From contig JADJWI010000003.1 of NCBI GenBank assembly GCA_016716435.1, forward strand, positions 682,001-746,000: a stretch of DNA of 64,000 nt, read 5' to 3'. The notes under the pieces are model-generated. The model was not told where the DNA came from. It ran no database searches and saw nothing but the letters and a program-made list of their open reading frames with translations. Position numbers and translations under genes: made by a program. This DNA comes from Acidobacteriota bacterium. GTDB lineage: Bacteria > Acidobacteriota > Blastocatellia > Pyrinomonadales > Pyrinomonadaceae. Of this stretch, positions 36,922 to 45,658 are shown in pieces; the first letter of the stretch is position 1, and every line of letters starts with the position of its first letter.

Positions 36922-37950
36922 ATGTTCACCAGACTTGTCGGCAACATAAACGCGAAGAAGCGGCTCGAGCGGATGTTCGAGGTCGGCCGATTGCCCAACG
37001 CGTTGCTCTTCACCGGGCCGGAGGGCGTCGGCAAGCGCGAGTTCGCACTTGAGGTGGCCCGCAAGTTGATCTGCACGGCGGGCGGCTGCGGCAAGTGTCC
37101 GGTGTGTAAACGAGCGGGCCGGTTTGTGATACCGGTCGCAACTTACGAAAACCGTGACGACTTTGAGCGCGTTATCTTTAGCGAGCATCTGGACGTTGGG
37201 ACCGTGGTGCCTTACAAGCGCAATATCCTCGTCGATGCCATCCGCGACCTTGAACGCGAGGCGAACTTCCGGCCCTATGAAGCGGAATCGCGGATCTTCA
37301 TTATCGACAACGCTGAGAAGATGAATGACCCAGCGGCGAATGCTCTGCTAAAGACGCTGGAAGAGCCGCCGGCTACGTCGCATATCATTCTTGTTACCGC
37401 ACAGCCGGATCGCTTGCGTCCGACCATTCTCTCGCGGACGCAAGCTGTTCGGTTTGGGCCGGTGGCGACGGCGGAGGTCGAGGAATATCTGGTACGCGAA
37501 CGGGGATTCTCTACTGAAGATGCGCGGCTTTCCGCGATCGCAGCAAAGGGCAGTCTTGGCACGGCGGCCGTTATGGATACGGCGGCATTTCGGGAGCAGC
37601 GTTCGGCGATGCTCGGCGTTCTGCATGATGCGGCGATCGCCAGCGACCTCGCGGCCTTGCTCGCGGCCGGCGAACAAATGAACGACGCGAAGAACAAGGA
37701 GAACTTCGAGGCCTCGCTCGATATTCTCGAAACGCTGGCCCGTGATGTGATGGTGCTCGCCGCGGGCGACGGCGAACTCGTAACGAACCGCGACCTCGGA
37801 GCCGAGCTCGGCGAGCTTGCCGCAACGGCCGGTGCTTTGCGGGCCGGGAGCTGGATCGTGGCGATCGAAGAAACACGGGCGGCGCTAAATGTGAATCTCA
37901 ATAAAAAGATCGCGGCCGATGCTCTCTTTGTGAAGTTTGCGGGAGTTTAG
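36922..37950 (+). CDS. holB: DNA polymerase III subunit delta'
   Basis: A 342-residue clamp-loader subunit. An AAA+ P-loop GPEGVGKREF near residue 33, a zinc module (CTAGGCGKCPVC), IFIIDNAEKMNDPAANALLK near 132, EEPPATSHIILVT and the sensor-1 region PTILSRTQAVRFG are all in order. With DnaX and HolA it loads the sliding clamp on primed DNA. The frame is open from 36664, but homology begins at the ATG at 36922, 137 bp from the divergent tonB start. Unusually, Walker A is complete, suggesting retained ATP binding. Confidence 0.88.
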   Translation: MFTRLVGNINAKKRLERMFEVGRLPNALLFTGPEGVGKREFALEVARKLICTAGGCGKCPVCKRAGRFVIPVATYENRDDFERVIFSEHLDVGTVVPYKRNILVDAIRDLEREANFRPYEAESRIFIIDNAEKMNDPAANALLKTLEEPPATSHIILVTAQPDRLRPTILSRTQAVRFGPVATAEVEEYLVRERGFSTEDARLSAIAAKGSLGTAAVMDTAAFREQRSAMLGVLHDAAIASDLAALLAAGEQMNDAKNKENFEASLDILETLARDVMVLAAGDGELVTNRDLGAELGELAATAGALRAGSWIVAIEETRAALNVNLNKKIAADALFVKFAGV

Positions 37951-37977
37951 CGGGTTCGGATAAACTTCAGGTAACGA

Positions 37978-38421
37978 ATGGAAGCTGCAGATAACATGGC
38001 CAATACCGGACTCGCGACGACCAATGAGCGCCTGCTCGCAGGAGGGGGCTTTGGGGCGATGACGCTTGGGGCGGGGCTTATTTGGTACTTTGACCCGACC
38101 AGGTCTTCGAGCTTTTTGCCGGCTTGCCCGCTCTATAAAACGACCGGATTTGCCTGCCCGGGCTGCGGGCTGACGCGCGGGTTTCACCGGCTCTTTCACG
38201 GAGACGTGATCGGGGCGCTCGACTTCAACGCGATGATCCCGGTTTTTGTCGCGATCTTCGGCTTCTTTTATCTTTCGCTCTTCTTGGTGATGGTCCGCGG
38301 GCGTGCCTTCCCGACGTGGTCGCTTTCACTCCCGGCGATCTGGGGTTTGCTTGTGCTCCTGCTGGTGTTCGGTTTCGTCAGGAACCTGCCGTACTATCCG
38401 TTCAACATCTTGTTTCCCTAG
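37978..38421 (+). CDS. DUF2752 membrane protein
   Basis: 147 residues with helices near 20-40, 82-105 and 120-138. The conserved DUF2752 signature CPLYKTTGFACPGCGLTRGF near residues 50-70 has three cysteines and is followed by DFNAMIP. The family's function is unknown. It is 27 bp below holB on the same strand and may be cotranscribed. An internal ATG at 37996 is possible. It converges on ispG. Confidence 0.88.
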   Translation: MEAADNMANTGLATTNERLLAGGGFGAMTLGAGLIWYFDPTRSSSFLPACPLYKTTGFACPGCGLTRGFHRLFHGDVIGALDFNAMIPVFVAIFGFFYLSLFLVMVRGRAFPTWSLSLPAIWGLLVLLLVFGFVRNLPYYPFNILFP

Positions 38422-38430
38422 GCTCTTTTT

Positions 38431-39540
38431 CTAGGTGATCTGGACCAGCGGTTTGTTTTCTAGCAGAGACTTTGCGGCTGAGCCTTCTTTCCGGAGTATC
38501 TCTACCTCTTTTACGAATTCCTCGACGATATCTTCGCCGGCGACGCGCCGCATCGGGACGCCGTCTTTGAAGATCATTCCGACGTTGCGGCCGAAGGTGA
38601 TGCCGAGCTGCGAGTCGTGGGCCTCGCCGGGGCCATTCACGGCGCAGCCCATGATCGAAAGGTGGAGCGGTTCCTCGACGTGGGCAAGGCGGCGTTCGAC
38701 CTCGGTGACGATCTCGACAAAGTTGTCGATGTCGAGCCGTCCGCAGGTCGGGCAGGCGACGACCGTGACCCCGCGTTTGCGAAGCTCGAGCGATTTCAGA
38801 ATTTCCCAACCGACGCGCACTTCCTCGTGCGGCTCGGCCGCGAGCGAGACGCGGATGGTATCGCCGATGCCGTCGTGGAGCAGAAGCCCGAGCCCGATGG
38901 CGGATTTGATCGTGCCGCCAAATGGCGTTCCGGCCTCGGTCACGCCGAGGTGAAGCGGGTAATCGACCTTCGCGGCCATCAGCCGATAGGCCTCGACCAT
39001 GCGGTTAACGTCTGACGCCTTGAGCGAAATGATGATGTTGCCGAAGCCGAGGTCTTCGAGAATGCGAACGTGCCGCATGCCGCTTTCGACCATTGCTTCG
39101 GGCGTTGCGGTGCCATATTTTTTGAGCAGGTCTTTCTCGAGTGAGCCGCCATTTACGCCGATGCGGATCGGGACGTTCTGCGCCTCGGCGGCGCGGACGA
39201 CCTCGCGGACGCGGTCGATATTGCCGATGTTGCCGGGATTGATGCGGAGTTTATCGACGCCGGCCTCGAGCGCCTTGAGGGCGAGTTTGTAGTGGAAATG
39301 GATGTCGGCAACGAGCGGGATATCCGTTCGCTTGCGGATCTCTTTGAGCGCGGCTGCCGCGTCGTCATCCGGCACGGCGATGCGGACGATCTCGCATCCG
39401 GCCTCGACCATTTGCTCGATCTGCCTTACGGTTCCGTCAACGTCGGTCGTGTCGGTCTTGGTCATTGACTGGACCGTTACCGGAGCACCGCCGCCGATCT
39501 GTATATCGCGGATCTTTACCGCTCTAGAGACTCTACTCAT
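38431..39540 (-). CDS. ispG: 4-hydroxy-3-methylbut-2-enyl diphosphate synthase (flavodoxin) IspG
   Basis: A 369-residue [4Fe-4S] enzyme of the MEP isoprenoid pathway that converts MEcPP to HMBPP. The TIM-barrel start shows IQIGGGAPVTVQSMTKTDT; RINPGNIG and RIGVNGGSLEKD follow, and the cluster cysteines sit in ACPTCGR and MGCAVNGPGEA. This is the short bacterial form without the plant-type insert. It is the last gene of a minus-strand set dxr-rseP-ispG, placing two MEP enzymes around the membrane protease. Confidence 0.95.
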   Translation of the reverse strand: MSRVSRAVKIRDIQIGGGAPVTVQSMTKTDTTDVDGTVRQIEQMVEAGCEIVRIAVPDDDAAAALKEIRKRTDIPLVADIHFHYKLALKALEAGVDKLRINPGNIGNIDRVREVVRAAEAQNVPIRIGVNGGSLEKDLLKKYGTATPEAMVESGMRHVRILEDLGFGNIIISLKASDVNRMVEAYRLMAAKVDYPLHLGVTEAGTPFGGTIKSAIGLGLLLHDGIGDTIRVSLAAEPHEEVRVGWEILKSLELRKRGVTVVACPTCGRLDIDNFVEIVTEVERRLAHVEEPLHLSIMGCAVNGPGEAHDSQLGITFGRNVGMIFKDGVPMRRVAGEDIVEEFVKEVEILRKEGSAAKSLLENKPLVQIT

Positions 39541-39559
39541 ATAAGCCGGAACTTCAGCG

Positions 39560-40927
39560 CTAGAACAATTTTGAAATGTCCATATAGGTCACGAAGACCA
39601 TCAGGAACAAGATGAACGCGAGCCCCGCAAGCTGGATCTTCTCCTTGATCGCGAGCGAGAGCGTCGCACCAAACCACGACATCACCTTCTCAATGCCGAG
39701 GACCATTATCTGGCCGCCATCGAGCAGCGGTATCGGCAGCAGGTTAAAGATACCGAGGCTGAGGCTGATCGCAGCTAAAAGCGAGAAAAGTTTGGCGAGC
39801 GTGTCGCCGCCCTCGGTCGCGCTTGCGATGGTGCGGACAATGCCGACCGGGCCGGCGATTCCGGCGTCCTGTACGGATCGCTGGCCCGAGAAAAGCTGGC
39901 CAAAGACCTTGCCGGTCATGACGAGCACACGCATGTTCGCCTGATAGGCAAAGGTCGCCGCACCAATAATGCCGGTCGGGACGCGGGTCGTGATCGCCGC
40001 GGCTCCAAAGCCGACGCCGATGCGGAAAATGCCGTCGCTATCTTGGCGGGCAGCGATGTCGATCTCTTTCCGTTCGCCGTTTCGCTCGATGGTCAGCTTT
40101 GCCGGGGCGTCCTTGTTCTCGCGGATCTGGAGTGTAAGCTCCTGCGAGTTTCGGACCGCTTTGCCGTTAAAGGCCATGACCTTGTCGCCCGGTTCGAGCC
40201 CTGCCTGTTGTGCGGGACTGCCCTCGACGATAGACGTTGCCTGTACGGGTTCGACGCCCGCATCCGGGACCATGCCGATATCGCCGATGCGGTTGCCGCC
40301 GATGCTTTCAGCCGTCGGTTTGACCGTCAGAGCGAGTTGCTCGCCGCCGCGGTCAACCTTGAGCGGAAGTTCGCGGTCCGGCGAGATGGCGATATTGTCG
40401 CGGACCTGTTCCCAGGTCGGGTTCTTGACTGTGTCCACCTCGACGATGCGGTCGCCAGGCTTAATTCCTGCCTGGTCAGCCGCTCCACCAGGAGCGACCA
40501 TTCCGACGATCGGAGCGGGCATCGACGGGATACCGTAGATCATTGCAGCTCCGAAGGGGATCGAAAGTGCGAGCAGAATATTCATGAACGGGCCGCCGAG
40601 CATGACGAGAAATTTCTGCCAGCGGGGACGAAGCTCATAAAGCTCTTCATCCGGGACCTTTTCGCCCTCGGATTCGCCGCCCTCAAGCGAGGCCGTTGCC
40701 TCATCGCCGTAAAGCTTAACGTAGGCACCGAGCGGGATCGCTGAAATGCGGTAGTCCGTATGGCCGCGTTTGAAGCCCCAGATCCGCGGGCCCAAGCCGA
40801 AGAACGAGTAAGCCTCGACACGCATGCCGAACATCTTCGCCACGATAAAATGGCCGAATTCGTGAATATTAATTGCGACGCCGAGAACGAAAACGACGGC
40901 TAGAACTGGTAATAAATACTCCCACAT
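39560..40927 (-). CDS. rseP: Site-2 intramembrane zinc metalloprotease RseP
   Basis: 455 residues. The HEFGH zinc motif in the first helix (residues 27-31), two tandem PDZ domains (about 125-210 with GGAADQAGIKPGDRIVEVD; about 220-300 with GSPAQQAGLEPGDKVMAFNG) and the C-terminal PIPLLDGGQIM metal motif are all present. It cleaves anti-sigma factors and signal-peptide remnants within the inner membrane. It lies between dxr and ispG, a common bacterial arrangement, all on the minus strand. The ECF/anti-sigma pair at 59.6-61.0 kb could be a client, but nothing in the sequence proves this. Confidence 0.94.
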   Translation of the reverse strand: MWEYLLPVLAVVFVLGVAINIHEFGHFIVAKMFGMRVEAYSFFGLGPRIWGFKRGHTDYRISAIPLGAYVKLYGDEATASLEGGESEGEKVPDEELYELRPRWQKFLVMLGGPFMNILLALSIPFGAAMIYGIPSMPAPIVGMVAPGGAADQAGIKPGDRIVEVDTVKNPTWEQVRDNIAISPDRELPLKVDRGGEQLALTVKPTAESIGGNRIGDIGMVPDAGVEPVQATSIVEGSPAQQAGLEPGDKVMAFNGKAVRNSQELTLQIRENKDAPAKLTIERNGERKEIDIAARQDSDGIFRIGVGFGAAAITTRVPTGIIGAATFAYQANMRVLVMTGKVFGQLFSGQRSVQDAGIAGPVGIVRTIASATEGGDTLAKLFSLLAAISLSLGIFNLLPIPLLDGGQIMVLGIEKVMSWFGATLSLAIKEKIQLAGLAFILFLMVFVTYMDISKLF

Positions 40928-41036
40928 ATAAATACGGTGCGCTTCCGGGAACGCATTTCAATTAGAGCTTATCAAACACGGACACGTTGCAGATATTCGG
41001 TACATCACGGCAATAGGTCCGCGACCTCTATCTAAG

Positions 41037-42212
41037 CTAAACCGCCGAGGCGGAATGCTGAAGTTTCATTATAGCGCGCGAGCGGGCCCATGCATCGGCC
41101 GAAAGCACCGCTTCGAGGCTGTCAGCCGGGACCGGTTCGTGATCGCCCATTACCGCTTCATTCAACGTCGCAATTTCGGCGAGCCCGATGCGGCCATCGA
41201 GGAATGCCCGGACGGCGACCTCATTTGCCGCATTGAGCACGGCCGGCATCGTCCCGCCCGTCCGCAATGCCCGATACGCGAGCCCGAGACACGGGAAGCG
41301 TTCGGTGTCGGGCTCCTCAAAGGTCAGCCCGCTGACCGCGGCGAGGTCGAGCGGTTCGAGGCAATTCTCAGTCCGGTCCGGATAGGTCAGCGCATACTGG
41401 ATCGGGTGTTTCATATCGGTCACGCCGAGTTGGGCGATGACTGAGCCATCGACCATCTCAACCATCGAATGAACGACCGATTGCGGATGGACGATGACCG
41501 ATATCTGGTCGGCATCGAATCCAAAAAGCCATCTTGCCTCGATGACCTCGAGGCCCTTATTCATCAGCGTCGCCGAATCGATGGTGATCTTTTCGCCCAT
41601 CGACCAGTTCGGGTGGTTGAGTGCTTCTTCGCGGGTCGCCGAGGCGATCTCTTCTTTGGTCTTCGTCCGAAAAGGCCCGCCCGATGCGGTCAAAATTAGC
41701 CGCCGCACCTCTGAGTTTTTCTCGCCGCGGAGGCATTGGTGTATCGCGTTGTGTTCGCTATCGACCGGCAATATCTCTGCCCCGCTAGCTGCGGCCGCGG
41801 CAGTCATCAGTTCGCCGGCCATCACGAGTGTTTCTTTATTGGCGAGAGCGATCCGCTTTCCGGCCTCGATGGCGCGAAGCGTCGGCACAAAGCCGACCGC
41901 ACCGACCGTTGCGGAAACGACCGTCTCTGCATCGGGGTGTGTCGCGACCGCTATCAGGCCATTTTCATTGAGCTCGATCTGCGGAATTGATGCACCGCGT
42001 TTGGCAAGCTCGCGCTCAAGAGCTTCGGCGCAAGCTTCATCTTCGCAAGACACCAAATCGGGTTTAAACTTTGCGATCTGGTCTGCGAAGACGGTCATAT
42101 TGCGTCCCGCCGCCATTGCGACAACACGAAGATCGCCAAGATGCTCAACGACGCGAAGCGTATTTTGGCCAATAGAACCGGTGGAACCGAGAATTGAGAT
42201 GCCTTTCATCAT
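41037..42212 (-). CDS. dxr: 1-deoxy-D-xylulose-5-phosphate reductoisomerase
   Basis: A 391-residue NADPH-dependent enzyme making MEP, the committed step of the MEP pathway. The nucleotide motif is GSTGSIGQNTL at the N-terminus; LANKETLVMAGE, LPVDSEHNAIHQCLRG and the catalytic loop region NHPNWSMGEKITIDSATLMN are intact. It leads the dxr-rseP-ispG group, with a gap of 109 bp to rseP. Confidence 0.96.
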   Translation of the reverse strand: MMKGISILGSTGSIGQNTLRVVEHLGDLRVVAMAAGRNMTVFADQIAKFKPDLVSCEDEACAEALERELAKRGASIPQIELNENGLIAVATHPDAETVVSATVGAVGFVPTLRAIEAGKRIALANKETLVMAGELMTAAAAASGAEILPVDSEHNAIHQCLRGEKNSEVRRLILTASGGPFRTKTKEEIASATREEALNHPNWSMGEKITIDSATLMNKGLEVIEARWLFGFDADQISVIVHPQSVVHSMVEMVDGSVIAQLGVTDMKHPIQYALTYPDRTENCLEPLDLAAVSGLTFEEPDTERFPCLGLAYRALRTGGTMPAVLNAANEVAVRAFLDGRIGLAEIATLNEAVMGDHEPVPADSLEAVLSADAWARSRAIMKLQHSASAV

Positions 42213-42400
42213 CGACGGGAAAGCTAAAGATTAACACACGGCCGCCCGATTCGGCACGGTTTTTGCGGTTTTCATAGTGCCAACTGCATGCCCGTGTACA
42301 GTATTCGTACACTTCCTTTCGTTCGTTTCACTTCACCGAAGCGCGACGAGGCTCGCCCCGATCGGGCACGGCAGATCTTACTTAAAAAAGGAGAAATGCT

Positions 42401-42805
42401 ATGAAAAAGACAATAATCTTTACACTGATGTTTGGAATGGCTATGGTCGTTCTTCCGCCGATAAACGTAAGCGCGGCCGGTTCAACTTCGGTAGCCGCAG
42501 AGCAACTTTGGGAGGGCCAGCAGCGCCGCGGGCGGTATGACCGGCGCAACGACCGCCGTTATGATCGCAGGTACGACCGAAGGGACCGTCGGAACGGGCG
42601 GTACGACAGGCGGAGTGACCGGCGTTACGATCGACGCTACGACCGCAGGTACGACCGTCGCGGTAATCGCGGCCGGGTCTATTCGTACACGACGACCCGC
42701 TACGTCCGCCGCTGGTTCAGGACATATCGAGAGACGATCCGCGTTACACATTTGCCGAACGGACGAACCAAGACGCAGGTCATTCGCCGCGTTCGGGTTC
42801 GCTAA
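42401..42805 (+). CDS. Small secreted Tyr-Asp-Arg-Arg repeat protein
   Basis: A 134-residue very basic protein with a signal peptide (residues 1-26, cleavage near VSAAG). A low-complexity region (about 40-90) is built from YDRR/RYDRR units, followed by a short C-terminal basic domain (TTRYVRRWFRTYRETIRVTH). No family was recognised. Its charge suggests binding to acidic surface polymer or nucleic acid outside the inner membrane. AAAGGAGAAATGCT precedes the ATG. It may belong to a class of small basic envelope proteins; its function is unknown. Confidence 0.75.
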   Translation: MKKTIIFTLMFGMAMVVLPPINVSAAGSTSVAAEQLWEGQQRRGRYDRRNDRRYDRRYDRRDRRNGRYDRRSDRRYDRRYDRRYDRRGNRGRVYSYTTTRYVRRWFRTYRETIRVTHLPNGRTKTQVIRRVRVR

Positions 42806-42832
42806 AGGTGGCGGCTCTCCCCGCCTTTATTT
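42803..42832. terminator. Possible terminator between convergent genes
   Basis: AAAGGTGGCGG and CCCCGCCTTTATTTT can form a hairpin with G-U pairs followed by a T-rich run. It overlaps both stop regions. Confidence 0.45.
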
Positions 42833-43426
42833 TGAATATTCCCTCTTCGCGAATTCATTCGTCGCTTCAAGCCTGTCGGTTTGCTCATCTCCGGCGGCCT
42901 GTCGTTCGGAAAGAAACCGATTGAACTCGGCCGAGCGGTTCCGTGGGACGCTTAGCGTTTTCCACTCGCTCGCCCGCAGGTGCTTTGCCAAAAAGACGAT
43001 CTGGCCGATGTGATATGGGTAATGCGTGAGTTGGCGGTTTATCGCTTCAACTACAGTGTGCGGTTCGCCGCGGATGGTGATGGTCTTTTCGAAGTCGTCG
43101 GCCGTAAGCGACTCAAGCGTTTCGAAAAGCGTTTGCCAGCCCGATTCCCAATAAGCCATCAGCGATTCGCGCGTATCCTCGATCAACTCGAACTCCGTGT
43201 CGCGATGGCGGTCGGGCTTTTCGCCATCGGAGGTGAGAAAGTCACGCCAGCGGGAACGCTGATTGCCGGCGATATGCTTGACGATTAGAGCAAGCGAATT
43301 TGACTCTTCATCGATCTGGAGAAAGAACTCGTCGTCGCTCACCTGCTCCAGCGCCCGCTCGGCCAGCCGCTTGTAGCTGCGAAAGGAGCGTATCGCGTCG
43401 TCCTTGTAATTGCTCAAAATGTTCAT
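42827..43426 (-). CDS. DinB-like/DUF1572 four-helix protein
   Basis: 199 residues. The pattern is that of the DinB/YfiT fold: an N-terminal helix (SFRSYKRLAERALEQVSDDE), the first His in LIVKHIAGNQRSRWRDFLTS, and the later LTHYPYHIGQIVFLAKHL with paired His ligands. DUF1572 members are metal-binding and some are thiol transferases; the function here is unknown. Its ATG overlaps the SulP stop codon by 4 bp (ATGA), so the two are translationally coupled. Confidence 0.85.
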   Translation of the reverse strand: MNILSNYKDDAIRSFRSYKRLAERALEQVSDDEFFLQIDEESNSLALIVKHIAGNQRSRWRDFLTSDGEKPDRHRDTEFELIEDTRESLMAYWESGWQTLFETLESLTADDFEKTITIRGEPHTVVEAINRQLTHYPYHIGQIVFLAKHLRASEWKTLSVPRNRSAEFNRFLSERQAAGDEQTDRLEATNEFAKREYSK

Positions 43427-45105
43427 TGCGTCCTATCGATCTCACCGGAATCAAGATGCCGTTTTGCTATCTCAAGTGCACCGAATATGTCCGGAGCAAA
43501 ATTCTTTTTATCAACCATTTCGACAAAGCCGCTCTTGCGCATTACTCGATAAACCCCACGCGACACCGCCGAAAATACAATGACACATCCGCTCCCGTGC
43601 GCTTCCTTTACCAGTTCTTCAAGAATGTGGATCCCGCTCGCGTCGATAGATGGAACTTCCCGCAATCGGAGGATTATCACCTTCGGCTTGGTCGTGACAA
43701 TGCGTATCGATTCCTTGAATTGACTTACGGCTCCGAAAAACAACGAACCGTAAACCTCAAAGACCTCGACGCCTTTCGGGATGTCGATCTTCGACATGTC
43801 CCGGGACTTGAACTCCTCGTCCTCTTCCAGGGTATCCGTGATGACATCAACGTGGGCCTCTTTTGACATTTTCTGGAGGAAGAGAAACGCCGCAAGCAAA
43901 ATGCCGACCTGAATTGCCACGGTAAGTTCGATAAAAACCGTCAGGAAAAATGTTGCCAATAGAACCGCAATGTCGCCACGCGGGCTCTTAAGCAGGTGCT
44001 TGAACTCGCGCCACTCGCTCATGTTGTAGGCAACGACGATCAGAACCGCGGCAAGAGTCGCCATTGGTATCATCGCTGCCCATTTACCGATGAACAGGAG
44101 GACGAGCAGTAGGAAAACAGCATGAATTATAGCCGCGAACGGGGTCTTGCCGCCGCTTTTGATATTGGTGGCCGTGCGAGCTATCGCACCGGTCGCCGGA
44201 ATTCCGCCGAAGATCGCCGAGGCGATGTTGCCGGCCCCCTGGCCGACGAGTTCCATATTTGAGCGGTGCCGTGTTCCGGTCATGCCGTCTGCGACAACCG
44301 ACGATAACAGCGACTCGAGCGCCGCAAGTATTGCAATGGTGAGGGCCGGCGTGAACAGTTCCTGGAATACCGCCCAGGTCACGGTCGGCAGTTGCGGTGA
44401 GGGAAGCCCGGTCGGCATGCCGCCAAACCGCGATTCGATGGTCGCAACCGGTATCTGAAAATATTGAACCGCGAAAGTCACGGCAAGGATAGCGATCAGT
44501 TGTCCGGGGACGCGGTGCGTTACTTTTGGCCAGATGATGATGATAAAGAGAGAAGCGGCACCGACGGCGAGGGTGTAGGGATCGACATTGCCGATATGGC
44601 GGAAGTATTCGATCCACTTTTCGATGAAGTCCGCGGGAACTCTTTCGATGTTCAGTCCAAGCAGGTCATTGATCTGTGATGAGGAGATTATTACCGCGAT
44701 CCCGGATGTAAAACCGACAATTACCGGATACGGTACGAACTTGAGCAACGCTCCCATGCGAGCAAGACCCATTATTATGAGCATTACGCCTGCGATCAGC
44801 GTTGCGACCACCAGGCCGTCGTAGCCGTATTTCTGGACGATGCCGTAAACAATGACGACGAACGCACCGGTGGGGCCGCTTATCTGTGTACGCGAGCCGC
44901 CGAGTATGGCGATGACGAACCCGGCAACGATCGCAGTGTAAAGCCCTTGCTCCGGCTTTACACCCGAAGCGATGGCAAGAGCAATGGCCAGTGGAAGTGC
45001 GACTACACCGACCGTCAAACCGCCCATCAGATCGCCCTGAAACTGCTTGAACGTATATCCTTCTTTCAGGACCGACAGCAGTTTTGGTTCGAATTGCTGA
45101 GACAT
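43423..45105 (-). CDS. SulP-family anion permease with STAS domain
   Basis: A 560-residue inner-membrane transporter. The N-terminal transporter domain contains GLTVGVVALPLAIALAIASG and GLYTAIVAGF, further helices include GMTGTRHRSNMELVGQG, and a cytosolic STAS domain (about 445-550) carries LREVPSIDASGIHILEELV. Such proteins import sulfate or bicarbonate with sodium or protons, or are chloride-linked; the substrate is not predictable. A DinB-like gene is coupled downstream. Confidence 0.92.
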   Translation of the reverse strand: MSQQFEPKLLSVLKEGYTFKQFQGDLMGGLTVGVVALPLAIALAIASGVKPEQGLYTAIVAGFVIAILGGSRTQISGPTGAFVVIVYGIVQKYGYDGLVVATLIAGVMLIIMGLARMGALLKFVPYPVIVGFTSGIAVIISSSQINDLLGLNIERVPADFIEKWIEYFRHIGNVDPYTLAVGAASLFIIIIWPKVTHRVPGQLIAILAVTFAVQYFQIPVATIESRFGGMPTGLPSPQLPTVTWAVFQELFTPALTIAILAALESLLSSVVADGMTGTRHRSNMELVGQGAGNIASAIFGGIPATGAIARTATNIKSGGKTPFAAIIHAVFLLLVLLFIGKWAAMIPMATLAAVLIVVAYNMSEWREFKHLLKSPRGDIAVLLATFFLTVFIELTVAIQVGILLAAFLFLQKMSKEAHVDVITDTLEEDEEFKSRDMSKIDIPKGVEVFEVYGSLFFGAVSQFKESIRIVTTKPKVIILRLREVPSIDASGIHILEELVKEAHGSGCVIVFSAVSRGVYRVMRKSGFVEMVDKKNFAPDIFGALEIAKRHLDSGEIDRTQ

Positions 45106-45185
45106 CTGCTTACCTATTGTCGAGTGAATTCGGCAATGGACTTTCGGCGGACACGAGAATCATGCACACAATTTATACGAGATCT

Positions 45186-45536
45186 TCATTGCAGCCTGCG
45201 TTTGAAACCGGCAAGCATCTTCTGAACCTCCATCACCTCAGAGCTTATGGACTGGTAACTCGCCGGCTCAATAAGTTCTAAGTCGTGGGCCATAAGAGCG
45301 TAATACTCCAAACGCTTTGCCAGCGATAAGGCAAAATTTACCGACGCTGCGAACTCGGCGTCGTTAGCCTTGGCGGCACCCTCGGCAATGTAGGCAGGAA
45401 TATCGACCGCCGTCTTTCGCAGCGAATGACGCAATCCAAAAGTCTCTTCCCGCGGAAAATCGGCCGTCAACTTGTAGGTGAGAAGCGCCAGGTCATGTGC
45501 CCGCTGCCATACCTTTAAGTTTCTGAAATCCTGCAT
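45186..45536 (-). CDS. Four helix bundle protein (23S rRNA intervening-sequence family)
   Basis: A 116-residue helical protein with the family start FRNLKVWQRAHDLALLTYKL, then FPREETFGLRHSLRKTAVDI and NIAEG-like IAEGAAKANDAEFAASVNFA. The family was first seen inside 23S rRNA intervening sequences but is also widespread as a free-standing gene; its function is unknown. It stands alone here, just 5' of the 79-bp palindrome and the IS element. No rRNA is nearby. Confidence 0.9.
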   Translation of the reverse strand: MQDFRNLKVWQRAHDLALLTYKLTADFPREETFGLRHSLRKTAVDIPAYIAEGAAKANDAEFAASVNFALSLAKRLEYYALMAHDLELIEPASYQSISSEVMEVQKMLAGFKRRLQ

Positions 45537-45547
45537 AAGTTTTCGTC

Positions 45548-45626
45548 AAGCTATTAGCTTTTAGCCGTAAGCCGTTAGCCTCTTAAAATTTCTTGCTAAA
45601 AGCTTACAGCTTATGGCTAACAGCTT
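45548..45626. repeat. 79-bp imperfect palindrome, family C copy 2
   Basis: The arms begin AAGCTATTAGCTTTTAGCC and end TTATGGCTAACAGCTT and pair along most of their length. TTAGCC/TAAGC sub-units repeat within each arm. The 3' arm contains the 17-mer also found at 22220-22236. The IS element starts 5 bp after it. Confidence 0.85.
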
Positions 45627-45658
45627 GAACTGACCTCCCCCCTATTCTTGTTACCGAT

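Noticed and set aside
45186..45536. 23S rRNA intervening sequence
   Set aside because: The protein family is the same, but no rRNA flanks the gene.
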